The notes beneath the pieces are model-generated. The model did no database searches. It was not told the origin of the DNA and worked only from the letters and a program-made list of their open reading frames with translations. From Branchinecta lynchi (taxonomy: Eukaryota > Arthropoda > Branchiopoda > Anostraca > Branchinectidae), in contig JAKZAP010000021.1 of NCBI GenBank assembly GCA_023053575.1, positions 2,501,790 to 2,565,789 on the forward strand: DNA of 64,000 nucleotides, written 5' to 3'. The position numbers and the translations under genes are program-made. Each line of letters opens with the position of its first letter. Position 1 is the stretch's first letter. Shown here one piece after another: positions 50,001-62,000 of this stretch.

Positions 50001-53000
50001 CCCCCTTGGTGTAGTTTTCCCGATTTCGATAAAATTCGTCATTTTTCACGGTGACGTCAACTTCAAACATGAATGTATGTATGTATGTATGTATATATTT
50101 ATTTCCCATCAGATGAAAACAGATGGAGTACAAGATAAAAAGAAAACAAGAAACACACTACGAGAGAATACACTAACACAAAAAAACAAAGAACGAGATG
50201 GATACCTAAATACAAAAGACAGAACTACTGCCTCAAAATGGTTGCCCAAGGATGAGCAACAATACCAGAGTTGTATCTGGCAATCTGAGCTATGATCGCT
50301 TCATCAGGGTCGATACTCCCATACCGACTTGTCACAAAACTGTTGCTAGTCCATGGTGGAAGCCGTAGGAGGTACTTCGCATATTTGTAATATGCAGACC
50401 GCAAATTTTTCTTATCTTCCTTTTGGAATATCCTCCAAAAAGGACTTAGGTACAGATAGTGGGGTAGTGCCATTGCATTGTACAGCTGAGCCAGAATCAG
50501 CCGTCGCGTGATCTGATTTTCCGACAGGAGATCCAACCTCGAGCGACTTTATGACTTCGGTATGTTGTAAGCAGCAGATCGAGCAGGGAAGGTTCATCTG
50601 ATCCACGTATTCGAGTAGGCTGATCGATAAGCTGTTCAAGGAAGTTGTCGTGTATTGTTCTGAGGAACAATTTTGCGACGTTGGACCACTATCTTCCTGT
50701 TGTTGTGACATGTTCAGTTAATTTCTCGGTAATTAAAGTCTCCTACTATGATTGTGGTCGCTCTGTTTTTGATGCATTTCTTGTTGATCTCGTCGAAAAG
50801 AAACTGGTCATTTTCAATAGTGCTGTGTGGGCTTCTGTAAAATATCCCGAAGTTGAGGGGTTTCAAACTTTTGTATATTTTTTTTTTATGACCCGTCAAA
50901 ATAACACAAGGCACAAAGACGGAGTAAATAAGGAGGAAAAAAGAAAAAGAGGAAGGAAAACACGAAAGAGAACTAACTTACGAAACACAGAATATAACTT
51001 TTAGCCTAAGACTAAACCAAGAGCGTTTGTTGTTTATTGCTATTTATTTTGTAATTTGTTGACTCTAGTTGGTCGTTTCTTAGTTTAAAACAAATATATT
51101 AGACGAAACAAAGTATTTTTGGCACACTCACCACAGCGATTGCGATCCCGAAATGTTCCATCCCCATGATGAAAAGAAGATATCGCTCTTTCTCAACCGA
51201 ACTGGTGGGCCGCTTCTGGGCCCTCTGAAGAACTGTTTTAAGGTTCCGGATGTAAGGCGTTTCTTCAAGAATACAGTATAGTGGTTGTAGGGGCAGTCGC
51301 TTCACTGGATGATCCGGGGATTCTTGTTCAGTGGTAGGGGAGTAAACCTCATTCAGGTCAAAGGACCCTTTGGCTTCCAAGTCTGCTGTACCTTCGCTGT
51401 GATCCTGGAGGGATGGAAATTGATCAAAGGTCAACTAGAACGGAACCGGCAGGAACCGGATATAACACGGGGCATCAAAATAAATTAGAGCCCTGCAAAC
51501 CATCAGCTCCTTACCGGTATAGATCTGTCAGGCATCAAAATAAATTAGAGCCCTGCAAACCATCAGCTTCTAACCGGTATAGATCTTCTTTTCGTCAGTA
51601 TTTTGTAAAGCATTTTAATGAGTAAGTGACAATAGGACCCTTTGGCTTCCAAGTCTGCTGTACCTTCGCTGTGATCCTGGAGGGATGAAAATTGATCAAA
51701 GTTCAACTAGAACGGAACCGGCAGCAACCGGATATAACACGAGGTATCAAAATAAATGAGCCCTGCAAACCATCAGCTTCTGACCGGTATAGATCTTCTT
51801 TTCGTCAGTATTTTGTAAAGCATTTTAATGAGTAAGTGACAGTATGTTTTATAATTTATTGATAGAGTCTTATTTAACTATTATCTTATTTGACCTAATA
51901 AATTCGTGTCGTATCGTATCGTATCGTAGAAGGAACGATCATCTACTATTAATCAAGTAATGTAATCACTTCAACGATTTATCAGATTCATAGTTAGGAT
52001 CTCATTTTAGCTCTGATTCTTTTTCCTTCTTTAAATTCACTATACTGATTTCACTATAGTGAATTTATGGAAGGAAAAGAATCACAGCTGAAAAGTGAAA
52101 ATTCACTATAGTGAACCTAGAAGGAAAAATAATTAGAGCTGAAATGAGATCCTCAATACTGCCAACTTAATTGACTGTGATTGTCGGAAAAATATGGGGA
52201 CCAATTACATAGATAAATTAAGTCGACAGTCTTAGCCTACATGAAATATTCGGGATGCCTCATTGAAAGCTTGAGGAATATTTCCAAAATCTTAATAACC
52301 GTAAAAAAATCACTGTCAAGTTACAGTCATCGCTTGGAATACTAGTTGGTAATTATCCAGAAATAGTTATAAGTTCAGAGTTGAGGAAACATTCCTGTGC
52401 CAAGAACTTAATAAGAGTGATCATATAACAACAAGTACCTGATGATTTCTAGCATAGCCTATCGTACTATATTCTCGTTTTTTGTTATGCTGCAAATTGT
52501 GTCTGCCGTTGATTTCGTATTTCTTGTAGGGCAATATTTGGTTTGGATTATTTTTTGCGTTTCTTTACTACCTTTGCCACGGCCATCAGCTTTTAGATCA
52601 AATAAAATCTTATCTTTTCTTAAATCCTATCGTGATACTGTAAATTACCATTTATTACATTTCCTGATGATTATTTCTCTTGTCTTGACAGAATGATTCA
52701 CAATGATGGAAAAAGAAGTATCGGCTGTGTTCGGCTTCGGTATTTTATATAAATTACTGATTAGTTGATGTCTATTCTCTCACATGTATTAAAAGACAAG
52801 TGGACAGAAATGAAATTTTGTTACTTGTAGCCTAAATAAATAAGAAGAACTTGTCTCGCCTTACCTTTCGGACTCGGCACTTTCCAGGCGCTGCCTGACC
52901 AGGCCTTAACTGGATACAGTCTCCTCTGACTAGCAAACACCATGGAAGATTTACAAGTCGCTTATCTCGAAGAGTTGGCTGGAGAGTAATGCTTGGTGAG

Positions 53001-56000
53001 AAGGGGCTGTATAGGTTTGGGTAGTTTTTCTCCTCCCACTTACACACCTTGCTGCAATCTGAAAGATTTCTTTCGTAAAACTTTCCGGTTTTCGCCGGAT
53101 TTCGGACGAACTAGTTGTCCGGCGAGAAAATAAGTTTCATACATGACATGCATCTTTACCCTCACTATCTCATTGGCTTTTTAAAACAATTGTGTGTCGT
53201 CCCTTAACTAAAACCCCTCCCACACCCCTAAATATAATGCTCTGGGCCTGGATCTGTACTTCGACCCAAAGGATCCTCACACCAAGTCTGAACAAAATCC
53301 TTCAATCCCTTCGAGAGATATCGTGCTAACAAACAGACGGACAGATGGACGGACGCACAACTTCCGAAGTCATAGGTATCCCTTCACTTACGTTTTGTGA
53401 TCCCAAAAACAGTAGCCCCAAGACAAGGGATGTACCACTGAGTAGCCTTTCGTCCCTAATCCTTCCATCCATTCAACTCTCTCTGTTGGAAGTTTTCCGA
53501 TGAGGACCGGGCTGCAACCGGACTTGCGATTCGGATCGCAAGCATACCGCTGCTTATGAGCTCCTTGGTTAGGAATACTGGTTATGAAGTTTTCCGTGTC
53601 TTTCATCAAAACCAAGGGGGCTCCGCGAATCTGCAAACAGCCGTAACAGGTCTGTAATCTCTGAGAAATCAAGCAGAGTTTCAAAGGAGGTACGTAAGTT
53701 CGAATACCAGAACAGAGACTGTATCTACTACGAAAACTCGATTTACATTTCTAAACCTTGCTTGGTTCGGCTAGTTCAGGTTCCAGTGTTACGATTTTGC
53801 CGGCTAAAATTGATTTTTACCATACCGGCGGTTTTAATCGGCTTTTATTAATAAAAAACGATTTTTGTCGGCTAAAACTGGCTAAAATCAAAACGCACAG
53901 ATCTTTTCTACGTATCAATCTTTACTGTTGTTTCTTCGTTGTTTTCCGACTATTTTTATGGCACTTGCCCTTCGGCCAAGTGCCATATAGCGATCGCAAT
54001 TTCTGTCCGTCCGTCGGTCTGTCCAGGTTTTGCTAGTTCGGGCACTTCCACATAAGCTAGGACGATAAAACTTGGCAGGCGTATCAGGGACCCCAAATGA
54101 TTAAGTTGGAAATAGTCACTTCCCCGATCCGAGCACCGTGGGGGGAGTGGAGGGAGGGGAAATCCGGAATCTTGAGGTATTTTTAACTTTTGAACGGGTG
54201 ATCGGATCTCGATGAAACTTGATATATGGAACGACCTCATGCCTCAGACGACCCACTTAAAATCCGGACCGGATCCGGTGACTTTTGGGGGGAGCTGGAG
54301 GGGGTAACCGGAAATCTTGGGAAACGCTATGAGTGGAGGGATCGAGATGAAACTTGGTGGGAAGACACCTAGCAAACACTAGATACATCATTGACATAAC
54401 CGAGCCGATTCGGGCACTGTGGGGGGAGTTGAGGGAGGGGGAATCCGGAATCTTGAGGTATTTATAACTTTTGAACGGGTGATCCGATCTCGATGGAACT
54501 TGATATTTGGGAAGACCTCATGCCTCAGACGACCCACTTAAAATCCGGACAGGATCCGGTGACTTTTGGGGGGAGCTGGAGGGGGGCAACTGGAAATCTT
54601 GGGAACCGCTATGAGTGGAGGGATCGAGATGAAACTTGGTGGGAAGAGACCTAGCAAACACTAGATACATCATTGACATAACCGAGCCGATTCGGGTACT
54701 GTGGGGGGAGTGGAGGGAGGGGGAATCCGGAATCTTGAGGTATTTATAACTTTTGAACGGGTGATCGGATCTCGATGGAACTTGATATTTGGAAAGACCT
54801 CGTACCTCAGACGACCCACTTAAACTCTGGACCGGATCCGGTGACTTTTGGGGGGAGCTGCAGGGGGCAACCGGAAATCTTGGGAAACGCTATGAGTGGA
54901 GGGATCGAGATGAAACTTGGTGGGAAGACACCTAGCAAATACTAGATACATCATTGACATAACCGAGCCGATTCGGGCACTGTGGGGGGAGTGGAGGGAG
55001 GGGGAATCCGGAATCTTGAGGTATTTATAACTTTTGAATGGGTGATCGGATCTCGATGGAACTTGATATCTGGAAAGACCTCATGCCTCAGACGACCCAC
55101 TTAAAATCCGGACCGGATCCGGTGACTTTTGGGGGGAGCTGGAGGAGGCAACCGGAAATCTTGGGAAACGATATGAGTGGAGGGTTCGAGATGAAACTTG
55201 GTGGGAAGACACCTAGCAAACACTATACATAATTGATATGACCGAGCCGATTCGGGCACTGTCGGGGGAGTGGAAGGAGGGGGAATCCGGAATCTTGAGG
55301 TATTTATAACTTTTGAACGGGTGACCGGATCTCGATGAAACTTGATATTTGGAACGACCTCATGCCTCAGACGACCCACTCAAAATCCGGACCGGATCCG
55401 GTGACCAGGGGCGTCGCAAGTCCATTTTCGGTGGGGGGGTGCAGAGCCAAAATTTTACCGAATCTTTCAAAAATTTTACCGAATCCTAGAACTGAGAACT
55501 CGAGCTTTAAATTACGGAACAGTAACGATTACGTAGGAAGTGTAAAAATAAAGGGCAGCATGAAAGACGATAAGCCAACTATTAGGCGGCGTTTTGGCGA
55601 AGCCCACATGGAGAATATATTGCCGGGCATGATTGCTGTACAAGCTTCTAAAATTGTATCGAGCGCCGCAGGCGAAAATTTAGCAAAATCCATTTTTTTT
55701 CTTTAGGCTAAAATTTACAAATCTTACAAATTCTATCATCTACCGTTGATTAAATACCGAGACTCCAGTTCCAGATCCTCTTGTTCCAGAAAACGGATGG
55801 GAGCGACGTTCCGGCAGCAGCAGCAACTGTAGTTTAGTCAATATACTACCCAAAATCACATAAAGTGAGCGCCGCAGGCGAATTTGATTTTACTTTTTCC
55901 TGCCAAATTTAATTTCCATCCAAATTCTAGCTTTTAATGTTTAGAAATATCAACCCTAAAACTGGCTTAAAAACCCTGTCAAATGACGCGCCCTTCCACA

Positions 56001-59000
56001 AAATAGATAATATTACGAAAAGTGCTGCAGGCGGAATTTTCGAAATATTTATGATTTCCGTATATATTCTTTTTGGGATCCAAAATAAAAGTAAGGACTA
56101 TCGATGCTATCATAGATCATCCCTTTTGTCTGCGACCAGTGCTTCACTCGACCTCTTCTGAGTTTCAAGGTTCGTACTTCCGAATCCCTAACGAATAAAT
56201 TACCGAATCCCAGTTATTATACCGAATAAGTTTACCGATAGCATGTTCGAGATTCTGTACAACTACCGTATCCCGGTTATTATACCGAATTGTTTCGGTA
56301 TCCAAAGACTACCGAAATATTCATATTCGGTATACTTTCGTTGAAACTGGAACAAAGTCAGGATTCGTGGTTAACTTCCTAATCCTGGAAATTATACTGA
56401 ATAAATTACCGAATCCCAATCATGATACCGAATAATTTTGAACCAATAGCTTATTCGGGATTCTGTGTAACTAAGGAATCTCCATAAATATACCGAATAG
56501 TTCCGGCATCGAAAAATTACCAAATGATTTCAGTAAATTCTCTCACCAAATTCGTGATAAATACCGAATACTGGCAATTGTACCGAATCCCGATCATTAT
56601 ACTGAAGAAATTTGTACACATAGCCTATTTAGGATTCTGTGTAACTACCGAATCCCCGTAAATATATCGAACAGTTCTGCCATCGAAAAAATACCGAGCA
56701 ATTGTAGTATAAGTTTGGGCCTCCGGCCCAATAATTTTACCGAATCTCAAAAAGGTGGGGGGGTGCTGCACCCCCCCCTTGCGACGCCCCTGCCGGTGAC
56801 TTTTGGGGGGAGCTGGAGGGGGCAACCGGAAATCTCGGGAAACGCTGTGAGTGGAGGGATCGAGATGAAACTTGGTGGGAAGACACCTAGCAAACACTAG
56901 ATACATCATTGACATAACCGAGCCAATTCGGGCACTGTGGGGGGAGTGGAGGGAGGGTGAATCCGGAGTCTTGAGGTATTTATAACTTTTGAACGGGTGA
57001 TCGGATCTCGATGGAACTTGATTTTGGAAAGGCCTCATGCCTCAGACGACCCACTTAAAATCCGGACCGGATCCGGTGACTTTTGGGGGGAGCTGGAGGG
57101 GGCGAGCGGAAATCTTGGGAAACGCTATGAGTGGAGGGATCGAGATGAAACTTGGTGGGAAGACACCTAGCAAACACTAGATATATCATTGACATAACCG
57201 AGCTGTGCCTACTCGTAACAAGTGCCATATGAGCTCGTAGCTCTTGTTCAACCAGGATTGATTCCCGGACTAATTCGCTCGCCTACTCGACTCCAGAAAA
57301 CCGGTTTGGGGTAGACACGATCAAGTGTGTGCAGGTGAGCACTAGGTACCAGGTTCATCGCTTGCAAAACATTCTACACGTTCAGCCATTGGGGCTACCG
57401 ACTTTGATTTGGAGAGTGCTGACGACATCATGCTGCGAGACCCCTGAACTAACGAGGAAGTTTTCGTTTTGTTTTACTATTGAAGTTGAATGTCTGCTCT
57501 ATAATTTGATTAATCTGACTTAATGGACATTTAGCTTTAGTTGGTTAATTTATTTCTGCCATGTTCGAAGCTGATTTTGTTTTAGTGATAACAGTGCAAT
57601 GAGGCAATTTTTTCTTTGAGAAATGCAACAAAGACGTTTTACCGATTATTTTCGAATAAAGAAGTACTCTATATAAGAGAACGCTGGGATCAGTTAATTA
57701 TGCTTGTTTGAGTTCTTCTAGGTTTCTTTAATACCTGCAAGAAGTATGGCAGTCTTAGAATAGCGGAGTGCTACCAAAACCACATAGTAGCAGTTAGAAA
57801 TTTGATTTTAGCCAGTTATTTGATTTTATTCATGCCACTTGATTTCAACCATACCGGCAGAAATCACCTTTTAGCCGGTATTAACCGGCTGGTATTTTAG
57901 CCACCCGGGAACCCTGTCAGGTTCAGGTTATTTTCTTTCTTTGCAATATTAACATATAAATGATCATATAGCCCCGGCAGAGAGCAAAGCATGGATCGCA
58001 CGGGAGTGATAAACGAAAAACAATTACCTTCTTTAAAAGATAAGACAAATAATAGTAGGCTACTCGCCAGTTCAGAGTCACAGTAAAATAAAAATAAATA
58101 ATACATAATAGACTTGCAGCAATGCGAATTATTCAGTTCTCTGCATCCCAGTTGATCTTTGATCTGAAGTGAGAGTGCTTGTTTCAAGCCGATCGCCCAG
58201 GCTAATTAGTTTCGTTAGGACATCTTTTTTTTTACAGCATACGCCCGGTTCTTCCTAGATCCGAAAAATAAATAAAACAGACTGAACTGAATTGCAAATG
58301 ACCCAATTAATCCTGTTACACGTGAATAGAATAGAATAGTAATTTATTCACTAACACTTTCACGGTAAGAAAAAAAAATTGGTGAGTACTGTCATGTACA
58401 AGTTTGGTCAAAAGGTGTCAAAATGGTCAAAAGCTATTTAAAATTTCACCGATCTTTGGTATAAGACTATACTGGTAACGGCTGTGTTTGGTCGGTACGT
58501 TGGAATACTGGGACCTTCGTAGAGCCTGCTCACTCCTGCCTTGCCCCTACCCTTGCTGTATGGGTGAGGGAGAAACTCGTTGTAGATGGTGTGCGAAACA
58601 GACGGGGGGCGAAAATGTAAATTTTATATAGTGTGTGTTAGTATTTTCTGTTTCGACTAAATTTTTATGAAACCAAAACTATATTTAAATCGTACAAAAT
58701 ATTTTGTAATTTCTGTTGACAATTGCGATGCCATTTCTCTTGAAGAAGAATTTTTTGAAAAATAAAATGACCTGAATTGAATCCCGGCCGAATTTTCAAT
58801 CCGAGGTCAACATAGTAGCTTCTTCGGTTTCAGCAAGCTGCGTTGTTCTATAGTCAGAGCGTTACTGTTCCGCCATAAATTCCTGGTTCCACTGGATTCT
58901 GGTCAAGGGTTTCAGTCGAAAGCGAAAATACTAAAATAAATGTGTACCTTCCAGATACTTCAGCAAGAACTTGGCTCTCTCCACAATTTCATAATGCTTC

Positions 59001-62000
59001 ACCTTACTGTCCCAGATCTTGAAAGTAACATTCCCAATGAACAGACAAAAAAGAAACAGCACCTCGGCTATCAGACTTTCATACCTACGAAAAACAGCAA
59101 TTAGGGTCATAAAATATTCCTTCAGCCCAAGCTGACTGCGAATCATATTTGAGGTGTAAAACAGATAGGTCAGCTGAATTCTATTTGAGCCAGGTTTTGA
59201 GCCTGAAGAGGACCCTTGCCAAGAAAGGCCGAAATATAGCTCCAATAAAATTCGGCTGACGTATCCGTTTTACACCATCAAATATAATTAAGGTCATAAA
59301 AACCAAAACCAATACAACAATGATATTAATCCTTGATTCAGCGAAAACTTGAAGGGCTGATTCTTGGTTTCCCGATTTCCACGTTTTTCCGACTTTTAAC
59401 TTTAAAGTTTGGAATATGTCTACTGTGTCTACCGTGCACTTTCCCAGGGAATTGGTAAATTGTAAACAGACACAGAATTCAGAACTGTAAAAATAATCAC
59501 AGATTTGTCCATAATATACACTTTTAACACGCACATTTTCATATTCGTTATTTTATTTGAATTTGTATGTCGTTCAATCCGCATTGTTCTTCTGGTTTTT
59601 AGTTACATGTCGTTGTATGTTTTATTGGTTCCACATCGTTTTTCTGTTGGTATTGTGTTGGATTTTATGATTTAGTGTTTTGTTTTTTTCGCTGAGGACG
59701 GTTTGCCGGAAGTGCAACCGAAATATCCGAATTTATATTTATCACTCGCACATCATCTTAGAGGGATAACTAGCTGATCAAGAAAAACAAGACCAAAGGT
59801 TTCGATGGGATCCCAAAAGTTCAAATTTGATCCAGAAAATTGGCTCTTGTCTTCGCCAGATCCAGTCTTCGCCAGACTCCTTGAACACTTTTACTATTAA
59901 AATTTTGAAAAAGATTAAGGCAAAATAGCTAATCATATGAGAAAACCAAGTTCAGATATGGATTCAGCATGTGTGTTTACCCATTTAAGTCATATCTATT
60001 TTGACGAAGCAGATCGAAACTTCCTGCCTTACTTCTGCCAATTTTCTGGTTTCGGCGGAATTCCGGAACTACTTGTCCGGCGAAAAAATAAAGCTCAAAA
60101 ATGAATTCAGCATGTCTCCTTAACCCTACATCCAACCTCGAATCAACTTCCAATTAAACTTTTACTTTTAACAAATTTTCCGGTTTCAGCCGGATTCCGA
60201 GCTGTATTGTGTGTTCCGAAAATGGTTGTCATATGCGAATTCAGCATGTCTACTTACCTGCAAATCGAACATCTCATCAAATTTAAATACAACTTTTACA
60301 TTAAATAAATTCTCCGGTGGCCGGATTCCGGCCGAACTACTTGTCCGGCGAGAAAATAATTTTCATATTCGGACTCAGCACGTTTCCTTGCCTCTAAATC
60401 GAACCTCCAATTAACTTCATATTACTTTTCAAAAATATTCCGGTTTTCGCCGGATTCCGGGTGAACTATTTGTCCGGCGAAAAAATAAATTTCATATTCG
60501 GATTCAGCATGTCTCCTTACCCCTAATTCGACCATTACATTAGCTTTTAAAAAATATTTTTTCCCCCTTAATTTTAAACCCCTCCCACACCCCTAAATAT
60601 AGAGCTACATAGCCCATCTTCGAACTTGACCTGTACTTTGACCTAAAGAGTCCGCATACCAAGTTTGATCAAAATATCTCAACCCCTTCCAGAGTTATCG
60701 TGCTAACAGACGGGCGGACGGACGGACAGACGGACAACTTTTCGATGTCATAGGTATCCCTCGACTTACGTTTTGGGATCCCAAAATCACGAAAATCACG
60801 GTTTTCTATTGCTTTCGTAATGAATGGTCAGCTTGGCTTCAAACCTTATATAACTGAGGAATCCCTGGAGTTTCGGAATAGTATTAAAAACTTTCAAAAA
60901 AGGTTGATCATGTCCTCGTACTTTACAACCTTTCCTTTTTTTCTTCATCATTTTGTCTTTCTTTCTTTTGTTTCTGATTTTAGACTGAGAAGGCTAATAT
61001 GTTTATAGCCTAGTATTTCGAACCTGTTGCTTTAGGTTAACGTGAATGTTTGTGAATTCACTGATGTGTTGATGCTGACAATTTATCTTTACACTTCAGT
61101 TTAAAAACATAATATCCATAATGATCTAGTTGTGGGACAAAAAAGTATATTTGTTGGATGGGTTTTGCTAGAGCAGTCTAGCGCTCTAGAGCAGTCTAGA
61201 GCGCTGGAAAATAGAAAGCTTTCCGTAGATTAGTTGTATGGTTATTGACGTTTGAAGTTTATCTGAAAAGCCAATTCGTTTTTGTGTCATTTAGTTGAAT
61301 ACACTGAGTAATTTGCATTCTGCTAAGGGATTATTTAATTTCCACTGTCTGCTCTAGTTATGACGTTCAGAATATCTGCGGTCGTATTTACAACGTAAAT
61401 TCTACTATGACGCGGGAAATTTTAATCTCAAAACCAACGCGGCTTTTCAGTGGGCAGTGGTGAGCTTGGTGACGACTGCTTAGTACCTGAACGAAAAAAA
61501 ATAATAAATCTTTCTGGTAAGGCATAGAACACAGATACAAGCGCATAGAGGCACCATAAATAACACGGAAATTCCACTATTTCGAAAACGATTATTCGTG
61601 AATAGCGGAACAACGAAGTAACGCATTTTCAGCGAGTCTTCAAGCCAATTTAAGTGAATAAGTAACTAGATTGTCCTATCCCAGCCATTTTCAGTTAAAC
61701 TTTAATAGCCTGTACCTGTATATGGACCTCGGGCTTTTTCAAATACAATTGTTATTCTTATTATTTAACTGAAATAGGCATGCAAATCTGTTATACTCTG
61801 AACTGGCTTACAAGTAAAAATTTAGGCCTGATTAACTGTCATCACTAAGGTTGAATAAACGGTGCTCAACTTGGTCATTACTGTTATGGTCTTTGACTAT
61901 TTTCTTCTTCAGTCTAACAGTATAATATTAACTGAGAATAATATCATTTCAAGATGTTGAGTAACAACTAATTTCTTTTCGTACATGTTTCCACTGGCGA

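Larger units (their letters stand above)
45600..50930 (-). mobile_element. CR1-like LINE broken up by two insertions
   Basis: Three collinear minus-strand parts belong to one element: endonuclease end (50537-50930), linker and first RT motifs (49253-50070), and RT core to C-terminus (45640-46954). A LINE 3' fragment (50076-50536) and a family 1 repeat (46955-49252) separate them. It also has its own stops and frameshifts. Confidence 0.82.

Noticed and set aside
57897..58187. Minus-strand open frame tested as a TMEM94 exon between exons 3 and 4
   Set aside because: No match to the family, and exons 3 and 4 already join in phase with continuous homology.
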